From: Aquitalea magnusonii
GTDB lineage: Bacteria; Pseudomonadota; Gammaproteobacteria; Burkholderiales; Chromobacteriaceae
DNA length: 64,000 nt
Direction of reading: 5' to 3'
NCBI RefSeq assembly: GCF_002217795.2
Contig: NZ_AP018823.1
Span: forward strand, 4,526,001 to 4,590,000
Position 1 is the first letter of the stretch. Every line of letters starts with the position of its first letter. Both the position numbers and the translations under genes were made by a program. Under the pieces are notes generated by a model that worked only from the letters and a program-made list of their open reading frames with translations, made no database searches and was not told where the DNA came from. Shown piece by piece: positions 54,408 through 61,534 of the stretch.

Positions 54408-54772
54408 ACCGCATGCGCCACATGCCAGCGCCAGGCAATCCAGCTGCCCCATAGCAGCCAGTGTGCCAGCACGATCAGCCAGAACATCAGCTGGTAGCTG
54501 CACTTGCTGGATTTGTGCTGCAGCCAGTACTGGCCCAGCAAGCCGCCCGGCCAGCCGCCCAACAGCTCCAGCCAGTGCAGCAGTTTTTCCGGTGTACGAC
54601 GCCCGTGATGCACGGCCTGGCGCTTGTCCCAGCCATACACGGCAAAGGTCAGCAGGCTCATGGCCAGATACAGCAGGACGGGCCAGAACAGGCTGTCGGT
54701 GAGCGCAAAGCTGCCGGCGGCCAGCAAGGGTGGCAGGGCAAGCAGATTGGCCAGCGGGCGGGGCAGGGACAT
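54404..54772 (-). CDS. DUF1294 family small membrane protein
   Basis: 122-aa protein with four short hydrophobic helices (LANLLALPPLLAAG, FWPVLLYLAMSLLTFAVYGWDK, LGGWPGGLLGQYWL, YQLMFWLIVLAHWLLWGSW). The core YGWDKRQAVHHGRRTPEKLLHWLELLGGWPGGLLGQ with HKSSKCSYQLMFW is the DUF1294 signature. Here it lacks the N-terminal cold-shock domain present in some homologues. Start at 54772 with GGAAA upstream; the longer frame runs into non-coding sequence. Function unknown. Confidence 0.85.
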   Translation of the reverse strand: MSLPRPLANLLALPPLLAAGSFALTDSLFWPVLLYLAMSLLTFAVYGWDKRQAVHHGRRTPEKLLHWLELLGGWPGGLLGQYWLQHKSSKCSYQLMFWLIVLAHWLLWGSWIAWRWHVAHAV

Positions 54773-54864
54773 GGGGTTTCCGGACAAAAGCCATAGTGTA
54801 AGCAGGCCGCCCGCCCAGGCCAAGCCTGCAGTATCAGCCTGCTGATGGTGAGCGCCATGTGACG

Positions 54865-55270
54865 TCAGTTGCACGTTGCAGCTAACCAGGGTGGTGCAAC
54901 AAAGCCGCCCAGTACTGTTTCCAACTGTGCGGCGACATGCAGCAAGGCCGCGTCTTGCCAGCGCTTGCCAATCAGCGCTACGCCAAAGGGAATGAGCAGG
55001 CAGATGAGGGATATGTCCGGTGCGGGGATGCTGCCTTCGCGTGCTTTGCATCTGGCAATGCCACAGTAAGCGGTGGGTATTCGGATGGAGCCGGCAAGAT
55101 CACTGCCGACTTCCCGCAGAGAAAATCCGGCGCATCCCGCCGGAGCTGCCTCCGGGTGTTCGTGTCAAGTCCCACGGATTGCGTGCTAGGCCGAATTGTC
55201 GGACTCCAGCAATGTGGTGCGCCAGCCAGCTCGGGTAGATTGCTTTTTTCCATCACAATGGCGCTTTGGG
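54865..55270 (-). pseudogene. Amidase-signature family relic (multiple frameshifts, internal deletion)
   Basis: Fragments of an amidase (GatA-like) appear on the minus strand in the expected order but in different frames: [13 protein letters not shown] (about 55259-55221), [17 protein letters not shown] with the catalytic-core GGSSGG (about 55184-55134), [17 protein letters not shown] (about 55112-55062), and a C-terminal PFGVALIGKRWQDAALLHVAAQLE ending at the stop 54865. About 250 residues of a normal amidase between the signature and the C-terminus are missing, and at least two frameshifts occur. It cannot make a working enzyme. It marks the left edge of the accessory region. Confidence 0.8.
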
Positions 55271-55433
55271 GGTGATTTCAGGCACTTTTCAAGTCAGAAG
55301 ATCAGCCCAAAATCTTTAAATGAAAGGCATGCGCTGGATGAATGCTCTTGGTGTCGGCGCTAGCGAAAGCAAGCTAGGCGGTTGATTGAAAACATACTTA
55401 CTCGTCAGTATTGTCGAGCGATACTAATCCATG
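55271..55433. other. Short non-coding segment before the phosphopantetheinyl transferase gene end
   Basis: 163 bp, AT-richer than the surroundings, with no gene, terminator or repeat that I can support; possibly further amidase debris. Confidence 0.35.
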
Positions 55434-56207
55434 TCATGCAGGCAAATGACTGGCCTCCGCCGCGAACAGCATCTGCCGTTCCGCCACCAGGGTATGCATT
55501 ACGTCGTCGGTGTAATGAAAACGAATCTCGAATGGCAATATCACGCCCTGCAGACTGCTAGCAGCGGCAGGCGACAGTTGCAGACGGCCCGCGGCCCAGT
55601 CCAAGGCTGTCACTTCGAACTCGGCAAAGCTGACAAAACGCTTCACGAAGCGATGAATGGCCTTGTAGCCTGCCTCTTTGGCGGAAAAAATCAGTGTTTC
55701 CGCCAGGGGTGCCGCGCACCATCCCAGCCAACGCACGCGTTCGGCCTGCGTGCAGCACATGGTGCGGATGGCCTCCGCCGCGTCCCTCCTGGCCAAGCGC
55801 TCGCTGTCCATGCCCAGCGCGGCATAAGCCGATGCCGGCGCAACGGCCGCATAGGCCGCTGCGTCATGATGGGTGATCGTGCCGAGCACGCCGGCCGGCC
55901 ATAGTGGCAAGCCGTTCTCGGCGCGCCGCACTACTGTATCGGCCACGCCCAAGGCTTCCAATGCGCGCGCAGCACACAGTCGACCGCCGAGAAAAGACAA
56001 TTGGCGTTTGCGCACCACGCGCCGCAGTTTTGGCGGCAGCAAGACGGCCAGTGCCATCCCTGACAAAGCCTGTTCCAGCTTCGCCAGGGCAATGCCTGCA
56101 CAGGCACCATCGGCCAAGGCATGCGGTGCCGGCAGCCAGCAATCCGCCAGTTTCCCCATCAAGGCCGGAGTCAGCTCTGTGCGCAAACAGGACGCGCGGA
56201 TTTCCAT
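55434..56207 (-). CDS. 4'-phosphopantetheinyl transferase (EntD/Sfp-like)
   Basis: 257-aa enzyme that attaches the phosphopantetheine arm of CoA to carrier proteins, needed by the NRPS at the right edge. Motifs: LSFLGGRLCAARAL with VRRAENGLPLWPAGVLGTITHHDAAAYAAVAP, the metal-binding GMDSERLARRD (about 133-143; family norm G-[LI]-D-[VIS]-E), and LIFSAKEAGYKAIHRFVKRFVSFAEFEVTAL. This is the EntD-type arrangement of P1-P2-P3 motifs. The ATG overlaps the stop of the ArsR-rhodanese gene (TGATG), implying translational coupling. Two further starts upstream are not needed. Confidence 0.88.
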   Translation of the reverse strand: MEIRASCLRTELTPALMGKLADCWLPAPHALADGACAGIALAKLEQALSGMALAVLLPPKLRRVVRKRQLSFLGGRLCAARALEALGVADTVVRRAENGLPLWPAGVLGTITHHDAAAYAAVAPASAYAALGMDSERLARRDAAEAIRTMCCTQAERVRWLGWCAAPLAETLIFSAKEAGYKAIHRFVKRFVSFAEFEVTALDWAAGRLQLSPAAASSLQGVILPFEIRFHYTDDVMHTLVAERQMLFAAEASHLPA

Positions 56208-56836
56208 CAAATACCACCCTGCAATTGCCGCGCATTGCGCCCCAGCGCGCGCAGAATGGAAACCGCCTTGCTCGACAAAGCGCAGTAATTACCGCGGCAG
56301 TAAGCTACCACTTCTTGGTCGCGCGGCACCTCCGCCAGGCGTTGCTCCAAGGCTTCCAATGGAATATTGATGGCACCGGGCAGGTGGCCTGCGGCGTATT
56401 CGGCTTCGGAACGCACGTCCAGCAACACGATCTCGGTTTCCTGCATGCGCTGCAGCAGCTCTTCGCGCGAAATCGCCTCAAGCTTGTCCTGCTGCCACAA
56501 GCTGTCGGCGATCAAGGCGCGGATTTCCGCATGATTATGCTCGGCGCAGGCGCGCAGCGCGGCTAACAAGGCGGCGATCGGCCCCAATCCCAGCCGGTAC
56601 AGCACATTCTTGCCCTCGCGCCGCGACTGGACAAAGCCGCTGCGTTTGAGCTGCTGCAAATGCTGGGAAGCATTCGCCACCGACAAGCCAGCCAGATCGG
56701 ACAGCGCCTCCACCGTCTTTTCTCCCTCGGCGATATGTTCCAGTAGAAGGAGGCGATGGCTGTTCCCCAGGGTCTTGGCCAGATCGGCCAAGTCGCTCAC
56801 CCGCACGCCCCTGGAATGGATTTCAGATATTGACAT
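56207..56836 (-). CDS. ArsR-type regulator fused to a rhodanese domain
   Basis: 209-aa two-domain protein. N-terminal winged helix (about 8-90): VSDLADLAKTLGNSHRLLLLEHIAEGEKTVEALSDLAGLSVANASQHLQQLKRSGFVQSRREGKNVLYRL. C-terminal rhodanese (about 115-205): IVLLDVRSEAEYAAGHLPGAINIPLEALEQRLAEVPRDQEVVAYCRGNYCALSSKAVSIL, with active-site cysteine in CRGNYC. Such fusions sense sulfane sulfur or metals. It is translationally coupled to the PPTase and divergent from DUF2938; the gap (56837-56973) is AT-rich with ATCAATTAATCATT near the start, a candidate operator. Start at ATG 56836 rather than TTG 56851. Confidence 0.88.
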   Translation of the reverse strand: MSISEIHSRGVRVSDLADLAKTLGNSHRLLLLEHIAEGEKTVEALSDLAGLSVANASQHLQQLKRSGFVQSRREGKNVLYRLGLGPIAALLAALRACAEHNHAEIRALIADSLWQQDKLEAISREELLQRMQETEIVLLDVRSEAEYAAGHLPGAINIPLEALEQRLAEVPRDQEVVAYCRGNYCALSSKAVSILRALGRNARQLQGGI

Positions 56837-56973
56837 AGAAAAAGCAATCAATTAATCATTAAAAAAAGAAATTGAATGTTAAGGGGCCAGCATATCTGAA
56901 ATCCGCACCGCGAGCACCAGACGCGATGCATTGCTGCCAAGCATCTGAACCACCTACTTAGGATGAAACCACG

Positions 56974-57465
56974 ATGACTGCAGATTTCTTCACTCATGCC
57001 CTGGCGCTGGGCATAGGCGCAACGCTGGTCATGGACTTTTGGGCCTGGTTTCTGCGCCGTTTTTTCAACATACCCTCGCTGAACTACGGCATGGTGGGCC
57101 GCTGGAGCGGCCATCTGCTGCGCGGCCGCTTTTGCCACGAGAATATCGCCAAGGCGGAGCCGGTGGCCGGGGAAGCGGCGATAGGCTGGGCGCTGCATTA
57201 CGGCATAGGCATCGTGTTCGCCGCTATGCTGCTGGCCCTGTGTGGGCCGGAGTGGCGCATTGCGCCGACGCCGCTGCCTGCTTTGGGATTCGGCTTGCTC
57301 TCCGTGGCCGCGCCATTTTTCATTTTGCAGCCTGGCCTGGGAGCGGGCATCGCCGCCAGCAAGACGCCGCAGCCTAATGTGGCCCGTCTGCGCAGCCTGT
57401 CTGCGCACGTGTCCTTCGGCGTTGGTCTCTACCTCGCCGCCTTGCTGCTGGCGCACTTGCTGTAA
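56974..57465 (+). CDS. DUF2938 family membrane protein
   Basis: 163-aa protein with four hydrophobic segments. DUF2938 pattern: ALGIGATLVMDFWAWFLRRFFNIPSLNYGMVGRWSGHLLRGRFCHENIAKAEPVAGEAAIGWALHYGIGIVFAAMLLAL and LQPGLGAGIAASKTPQPNVARLRSLSAHVSFGVGLYLAALLL. Often found beside ArsR-rhodanese regulators, as here (divergent, 137-bp gap), which suggests joint regulation. Function unknown. Confidence 0.85.
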   Translation: MTADFFTHALALGIGATLVMDFWAWFLRRFFNIPSLNYGMVGRWSGHLLRGRFCHENIAKAEPVAGEAAIGWALHYGIGIVFAAMLLALCGPEWRIAPTPLPALGFGLLSVAAPFFILQPGLGAGIAASKTPQPNVARLRSLSAHVSFGVGLYLAALLLAHLL

Positions 57466-57492
57466 GCCGCGCGCTGCGGGTGCAAATCAAAA

Positions 57493-57517
57493 ACCGGCGG
57501 GTGCCCGCCGGTTTTTT
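57493..57517. terminator. Bidirectional Rho-independent terminator
   Basis: ACCGGCGGG/CCCGCCGGT 9-bp stem with 2-nt centre, A run before and T6 after, between the convergent DUF2938 and flavoprotein genes. Confidence 0.92.
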
Positions 57518-57526
57518 GTCCCACGC

Positions 57527-58099
57527 TTAGCGGCGCAGGTTGGTGCGTATCAGCTCAACCACCTGCTCCGGCAAGGGAAGCGAGGGATGGCCCACCATGC
57601 GCCCCAGCGACACATCGTAGTTCTCATGCCATACCGGTTCCACCACCTGATAGCCATCCTCGCACAACTGACGCACATTGCGCTGCACGGCCAGCTTTTC
57701 CCACATAACCGCGCCCATCACCGGGAAAAACAGCACGGGAAAATTAGAGGCCAGGATGATCGTGGCTAGCCGGTTTGGTGCTGCGCCCTGTGCCGCCGTC
57801 GCAAGCATATGCGCAGTGGCGGGCAGTACAACCAGCAGGTCGTGGTCGGCAACGATGCGAGATGGCTTATCGATAGGCCAGTCCTCCGGCCGCTCTCCCG
57901 CGATCACCCTATCCGCATACAAGCCCACGCTGGCAGCCGGCAGAAAAGCCTCGGCGCTGCGTGTCATCAATACGCTTAGTTCACAGTCTATGTTGGTTTT
58001 GATCGCCGACAGATAGCGCGGCAGGGTCAGAATGTCCACGGAGCCGCAAGCGCCTAGCAAAATGCGCCGCCGGCCTTCTGTTGCTGGCTTCAATTGCAT
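57527..58099 (-). CDS. HFCD-family flavoprotein, EpiD/MrsD-like
   Basis: 190-aa flavoprotein of the homo-oligomeric flavin-containing Cys decarboxylase family (phosphopantothenoylcysteine and lantibiotic peptidyl-cysteine decarboxylases). N-terminal RRRILLGACGSVDILTLPRYL, middle IVADHDLLVVLPATAHMLATAAQGAAPNRLATIILAS (PASANT-like), and C-terminal VLFFPVMGAVMWEKLAVQRNVRQLCEDGYQVVEP, matching the PXMNxxMW-type substrate clamp. The residue that aligns with the catalytic His (EHI in EpiD) appears as Pro (DWPID), so decarboxylase activity is doubtful. Start ATG 58099 follows AAGGAAA 7-8 nt upstream. It lies near the NRPS operon and may be a tailoring or coenzyme-related enzyme. Confidence 0.72.
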   Translation of the reverse strand: MQLKPATEGRRRILLGACGSVDILTLPRYLSAIKTNIDCELSVLMTRSAEAFLPAASVGLYADRVIAGERPEDWPIDKPSRIVADHDLLVVLPATAHMLATAAQGAAPNRLATIILASNFPVLFFPVMGAVMWEKLAVQRNVRQLCEDGYQVVEPVWHENYDVSLGRMVGHPSLPLPEQVVELIRTNLRR

Positions 58100-58140
58100 T
58101 GGTGGTTTCCTTTTCGTCGTATCGTTCCAGGTGTTAGGCC

Positions 58141-58475
58141 ATTGGCGCGGACAAGGCCGGCGGCATGGTCCAGGAAAAGGCCGCCGCCCAGCCTGGCCGC
58201 CGGGTGTATGTTCAGGCCGCAAGCCATCGACGTACGCAACTGCAGCAGTTGGGCCGAGAAGCGTTGTTCGCAATCGTGCCCCGCTTGTGCGCAACCGATG
58301 CGCCTGCAAGGCGACAAAGCCCTTGCTGAGCAGGAATACTTGCCGGGCGCAGTCCGAGGCGGGGCGCGCTCACAGGGGGGTAGCCAAGTGGCGCATGGCG
58401 GCATGGCAGACATCCGGATGGCTGATCAAGCGATCCAGTAGGATGTGCCTTGAAGATGTCCGCTTGTCGGATGCT
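58141..58475 (-). pseudogene. Serine O-acetyltransferase relic
   Basis: Minus-strand pieces of a CysE-like protein in correct order but broken by frameshifts and a stop: HILLDRLISHPDVCHAAMRHLATPL-stop (about 58454-58379), then DCARQVFLLSKGFVALQAHRL (about 58357-58295), then in another frame LLQLRTSMACGLNIHPAARLGGGLFLDHAAGLV (about 58250-58152). The beta-helix after LDHAAG is missing. Compare with the intact cysE at 31991. The remaining 58476-58719 holds no gene that I can support. Confidence 0.72.
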
Positions 58476-58719
58476 GGTGGAACAACAGCTCACATAGCCG
58501 GCAGGAAGCTGCCCGCCTCGCGCAGCGGCATCTGCACGCAAATGAAGCGCATGGACTCTAATCGTCGCTGCCGCAGCGTATGCGATGCCAGAAGGCTTAC
58601 ATGTCGTCTATCATGCCTACGCTTAATTTGATGGATTCACGTTTCATTTCATTACCATGGCGTTAGCGCGCGTCCAGCCTTTCCCGCTGCCGCGCGGTTC
58701 TCTCCGACAATGCGCCCGT
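58476..58719. other. Non-coding segment
   Basis: 244 bp between the acetyltransferase relic and the globin gene end, with no supported gene, terminator or repeat. Confidence 0.35.
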
Positions 58720-59208
58720 TCAAGGCGTACCTGGCTTGGCCTCGCCCCAGCCCCAGCGCAGCACGGTCTGGCGCCGCGAGGGCGGCGCATCGGGCTGGGA
58801 GTTGGCCTGCGCGCGGCGCGAGCCGAACTCGACATAGGCGGCAAAAGCCGAACGGAATTCAGGATCGCTGGGCAAGCCCACCTCGTCGGCGGTCTCCATC
58901 AGTAGTTCCACCCAGCGCTTGCGCTGCTCCGGTTGAATGGCGCGGCCGCGATGCATGCCTATCATGGTCTTGAAGCCGCCGCGTTCATTGGTGTAGCGCG
59001 GCTCACCGCCCAACACCTCCTCAAACCACATGGCCAGATGCTCGGGGTGGAAGTCCGGCACCTCGCGGAACATCTCGGCCAGCAGCGGATCCTTCAATAT
59101 CTTGGGGTGAAACGTTTCCATCAAATTGCGCAAGGCTTCCCGGCCGCCCATCCATTCAAACAGGGTGGGAAGGTCTGACAAGGTCTGCTCATTCATAACC
59201 TGATCCAT
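58720..59208 (-). CDS. Group II truncated haemoglobin
   Basis: 162-aa globin of the trHbII group. Helical globin core about 12-130: TLFEWMGGREALRNLMETFHPKILKDPLLAEMF, FHPEHLAMWFEEVLGGEPRYTNERGGFKTMIGMHRGRAIQPEQRKRWVELLMETADEVGL. The proximal haem His is expected in GMHRGRAI. A C-terminal tail with RWGWGEAKPGTP extends beyond the fold. These proteins bind O2/NO or supply electrons to partner enzymes. AAGGAG lies 6 nt upstream of ATG 59208. Its place downstream of an oxidase/dehydrogenase run suggests oxygen handling, an inference. Confidence 0.85.
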   Translation of the reverse strand: MDQVMNEQTLSDLPTLFEWMGGREALRNLMETFHPKILKDPLLAEMFREVPDFHPEHLAMWFEEVLGGEPRYTNERGGFKTMIGMHRGRAIQPEQRKRWVELLMETADEVGLPSDPEFRSAFAAYVEFGSRRAQANSQPDAPPSRRQTVLRWGWGEAKPGTP

Positions 59209-59237
59209 GCATCACTCCTTGAAAAATTGGTAAAAGA

Positions 59238-59600
59238 TCAGCCCAGTTCCAGCGAGGCGATGGCCTGTATCCGCTTGACCTGAGCGCGCGGCGGTAAATC
59301 CGGACGGTATGAAAGATCTTGCGTAGCCCCAGCGCCGGGAGCTGTCTGATTAAGGCATTCGCATTTTCCGGCACATCCAGCGTCAAGACCGCACCCGCTG
59401 ATATACAAGCCAGGGCTTGGCGCAGTAGTGTCTGTCTGGTGTCTTCGTTCCCAGCGTAATAGGGGCTCAGCCGATAGATGCGGCTGGAAACCTGCGCGCC
59501 AATCAAGCCATCGATGCCGCCAGCCGCGCCGGCCAGTCCCCAGGTTCCAGCCTTGGTACCCGGTCCGGTTCTGTAGCCTGCACCACTCCGCTAAGCTGCC
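59238..59600 (-). pseudogene. GNAT acetyltransferase relic (frameshifted)
   Basis: Broken acetyltransferase on the minus strand. One frame has DGLIGAQVSSRIYRLSPYYA, then AGAVLTLDVPENANALIRQLPALGLRKIFHTVRIYR. The natural C-terminus AQVKRIQAIASLELG-stop lies one frame over and ends at 59238. N-terminal debris (EPDRVPRLEPGDWPARLAA) is in the third frame and a TAG interrupts the first. The LDVPE-N and TVR-x-Y motifs belong to the two-domain GNAT (DUF1248-like) proteins. At least two frameshifts, no usable start. Confidence 0.65.
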
Positions 59601-59672
59601 AGGCCGGTTATGCCAAAGCGTCGGCTTACCATCATGTGTCATTCCCGCCTCCTGTTCGGCTTGGACAAGGTT

Positions 59673-60803
59673 TCACAATCCCATTGATTTGCTAATCAGC
59701 TCATGCAGCACCTCGCTGGTACCACCGTATATCTGCTGTACCCGGCTGTTGACCCAGTTTTTGCCAATGTCGGATCCGTCCATATAGCCGGCAGCGCCAT
59801 GCAGTTGCAGGCAGCGATCCGCGACCTTGCTTTGTAGTTCGGTCACCCATAGCTTGAGCCTCGCCGCGTCCACCAGGCTGAGCGCGCCGGCATTGAAACG
59901 CGTAATGGCATCGTCCAGATACAGGCGGGCGATGCGGGTTTCGGTATCCAGCTTGGCCAGCGTGAAGCGGTTGTGCTGGAAACTGCCCACCGGCTGGCCA
60001 AACACAGTTCTCGCCTTGGCATAGGCCAGGGTTTGCTCCAAGGCCATTTCCATGCTGGCCACCGCCACGGTGGAGATGCTCAGCCGCTCGCGTATCATCG
60101 CCGTCATGAAATAGAAGCTGCCCAGGTTCTCCCGCCCCAGCAGGTTGTCCGCCGGCACCAGGCAATGCTCAAAGAACAGATCGGTGGTGTCGCTGGCATG
60201 CCAGCCCAGCTTGGCGCGCAAGGGCCCGCGGCTGAAACCTTCCGCGCCGCGCTCCACCACCAGCAGGCTGATGCCCTGGCCGCGCTGGGGATCGGCCGTC
60301 TTCGCCGCCACCACCACCAGATCGGCGTTATGGCCGTTGGTGATATAGGCCTTGCCGCCATTCAGCTCATAGCGATCGCCTTGGCGCTCGGCGCGGGTCG
60401 TCAGTGCATTGGTGTCGGAACCGGCGTGTGGCTCGGTAATCGCGATCGCGCCGATGGCGCGACCGGAGCACAGCGCCGGCAACCAGCGTTGCTTCTGCTC
60501 CGGCGTGCCCAGGGTCAGGATGTAGCTGGCGATCACATCGTTGTGCGACACCAGTCCCGGTACGCTCATGCCCGCGCGGATCAGTTCCTCGATCAGGACC
60601 ATGGGGTAGCGGAAGTCGCGCTCGCCGCGGCCACCCAGCTCGCGGCTGACGCCGATGCCTAGCAAGCCAGCCGCGCCGGCCTGCTCCCAGAAGTCGCGGT
60701 CCACCCGTCCCTGGGCTTCCCACTGAGCCACCTGCGGCGTGGCAGCTTGCGCCAGGAAATCACGGCAATGCCGCCGAAATGGGTCCAGCTGTGTCGTACT
60801 CAT
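59673..60803 (-). CDS. Acyl-CoA (or acyl-carrier) dehydrogenase
   Basis: 376-aa FAD enzyme of the acyl-CoA dehydrogenase fold. N-terminal helical domain, FAD/substrate segment AIGAIAITEPHAGSDTNALTTRAER, beta domain GGKAYITNGHNADLVVVAAKT, and C-terminal RLSISTVAVASMEMALEQTLAYAKARTVFGQPVG and LQLHGAAGYMDGSDIGKNWVNSRVQQIYGGTSEVLHELI. The position after IY is Gly (IYGGTSE), as in long-chain/isovaleryl-type members whose catalytic Glu lies in helix G, here perhaps the Glu in MALEQTLAYAKAR. It follows the thioesterase gene by 17 bp, so it likely oxidises a CoA- or carrier-bound intermediate of the NRPS pathway. Start at ATG 60803 has AGGAG 8 nt upstream. Confidence 0.85.
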   Translation of the reverse strand: MSTTQLDPFRRHCRDFLAQAATPQVAQWEAQGRVDRDFWEQAGAAGLLGIGVSRELGGRGERDFRYPMVLIEELIRAGMSVPGLVSHNDVIASYILTLGTPEQKQRWLPALCSGRAIGAIAITEPHAGSDTNALTTRAERQGDRYELNGGKAYITNGHNADLVVVAAKTADPQRGQGISLLVVERGAEGFSRGPLRAKLGWHASDTTDLFFEHCLVPADNLLGRENLGSFYFMTAMIRERLSISTVAVASMEMALEQTLAYAKARTVFGQPVGSFQHNRFTLAKLDTETRIARLYLDDAITRFNAGALSLVDAARLKLWVTELQSKVADRCLQLHGAAGYMDGSDIGKNWVNSRVQQIYGGTSEVLHELISKSMGL

Positions 60804-60820
60804 ATCGTTGACTCCTGCGG

Positions 60821-61534
60821 CTACGACGACAGAATGTCGCGTACCCGCGACCAATGCCGGTAAATGGCGAAGTGATCGCCGGGTATGGTGTGCAGCGCGG
60901 TGCCAGCCTCGCTGTGATGTTCCCAGGCGCGCAGTTGCGCCAAGCTGACATGAGGGTCTTGCTCGGCACCTATCAAGTGAAGTGGCTGCGGCACTTTCAG
61001 CCCTCGGTGTGCCAAAAATTGCCGGCGCAGGCGGTAATCGCAGCGTAGCTGGGCTACCACCCGACTGGCCAGCGCCGGCTCTCGCAGCACCGCCTCCGGC
61101 GTGCCTTGGTCGGCCCTGGCCATGGCCAGGATCTGTTCGTCGCTGAGCAGATGCCTCGCATCGTCCGGCTGGATGCCCGGCGCAATCGAGGCCGACACCG
61201 CGCTGAAACGTGGCGTCAGTCCATGGCGCCGGTTCATTTCGCTGGCGACGATCACGCTGAGCACGCCGCCGAAGCTATGGCCGAAGGTTGCCCACTCGGC
61301 CACGCCCGGTGCCTGTCTCTCGCGCAGGTCCGCGCATAGCTTGTCGGCCAGCCAGGCGGTCAGTTCGGGCAGGCTTTCCATGGCCGGCATGCGGATGCGC
61401 AAACCCCGGCCGGGCATTTCCACCGGCACCAGCAAGCCGTCGTTCCAGGGTTGGGCCTGCCAGACTCGATACAGGGCGGCGGAGCCGCCGGCGTGTGGAA
61501 AGGCGTATACCACGCGACGAGGGCGCATTGTCAT
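60821..61534 (-). CDS. Type II thioesterase (GrsT/TEII-like)
   Basis: 237-aa editing thioesterase that frees blocked or mis-primed NRPS carrier domains. Alpha/beta hydrolase motifs: VYAFPHAGGSAALYRVWQ, VEMPGRGLRIRMPAMESLPELTAWLADKL, nucleophile ATFGHSFGGVLSVIVASEM, Asp in LIGAEQDPHVSLAQL, His in IPGDHFAIYRHW. The start ATG (61534) overlaps the GMC oxidoreductase stop by ATGA, so it is translationally coupled in the NRPS operon. The longer frame upstream is inside the neighbouring gene. Confidence 0.9.
   Translation of the reverse strand: MTMRPRRVVYAFPHAGGSAALYRVWQAQPWNDGLLVPVEMPGRGLRIRMPAMESLPELTAWLADKLCADLRERQAPGVAEWATFGHSFGGVLSVIVASEMNRRHGLTPRFSAVSASIAPGIQPDDARHLLSDEQILAMARADQGTPEAVLREPALASRVVAQLRCDYRLRRQFLAHRGLKVPQPLHLIGAEQDPHVSLAQLRAWEHHSEAGTALHTIPGDHFAIYRHWSRVRDILSS

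Noticed and set aside
57527..58309. Longer start for the HFCD flavoprotein (260 codons)
   Set aside because: The extra N-terminus is read-through of the acetyltransferase relic; ATG 58099 has a good Shine-Dalgarno.
58032..58631. 199-codon plus-strand frame over the cysE relic
   Set aside because: No domain; the minus strand carries the recognisable CysE fragments.
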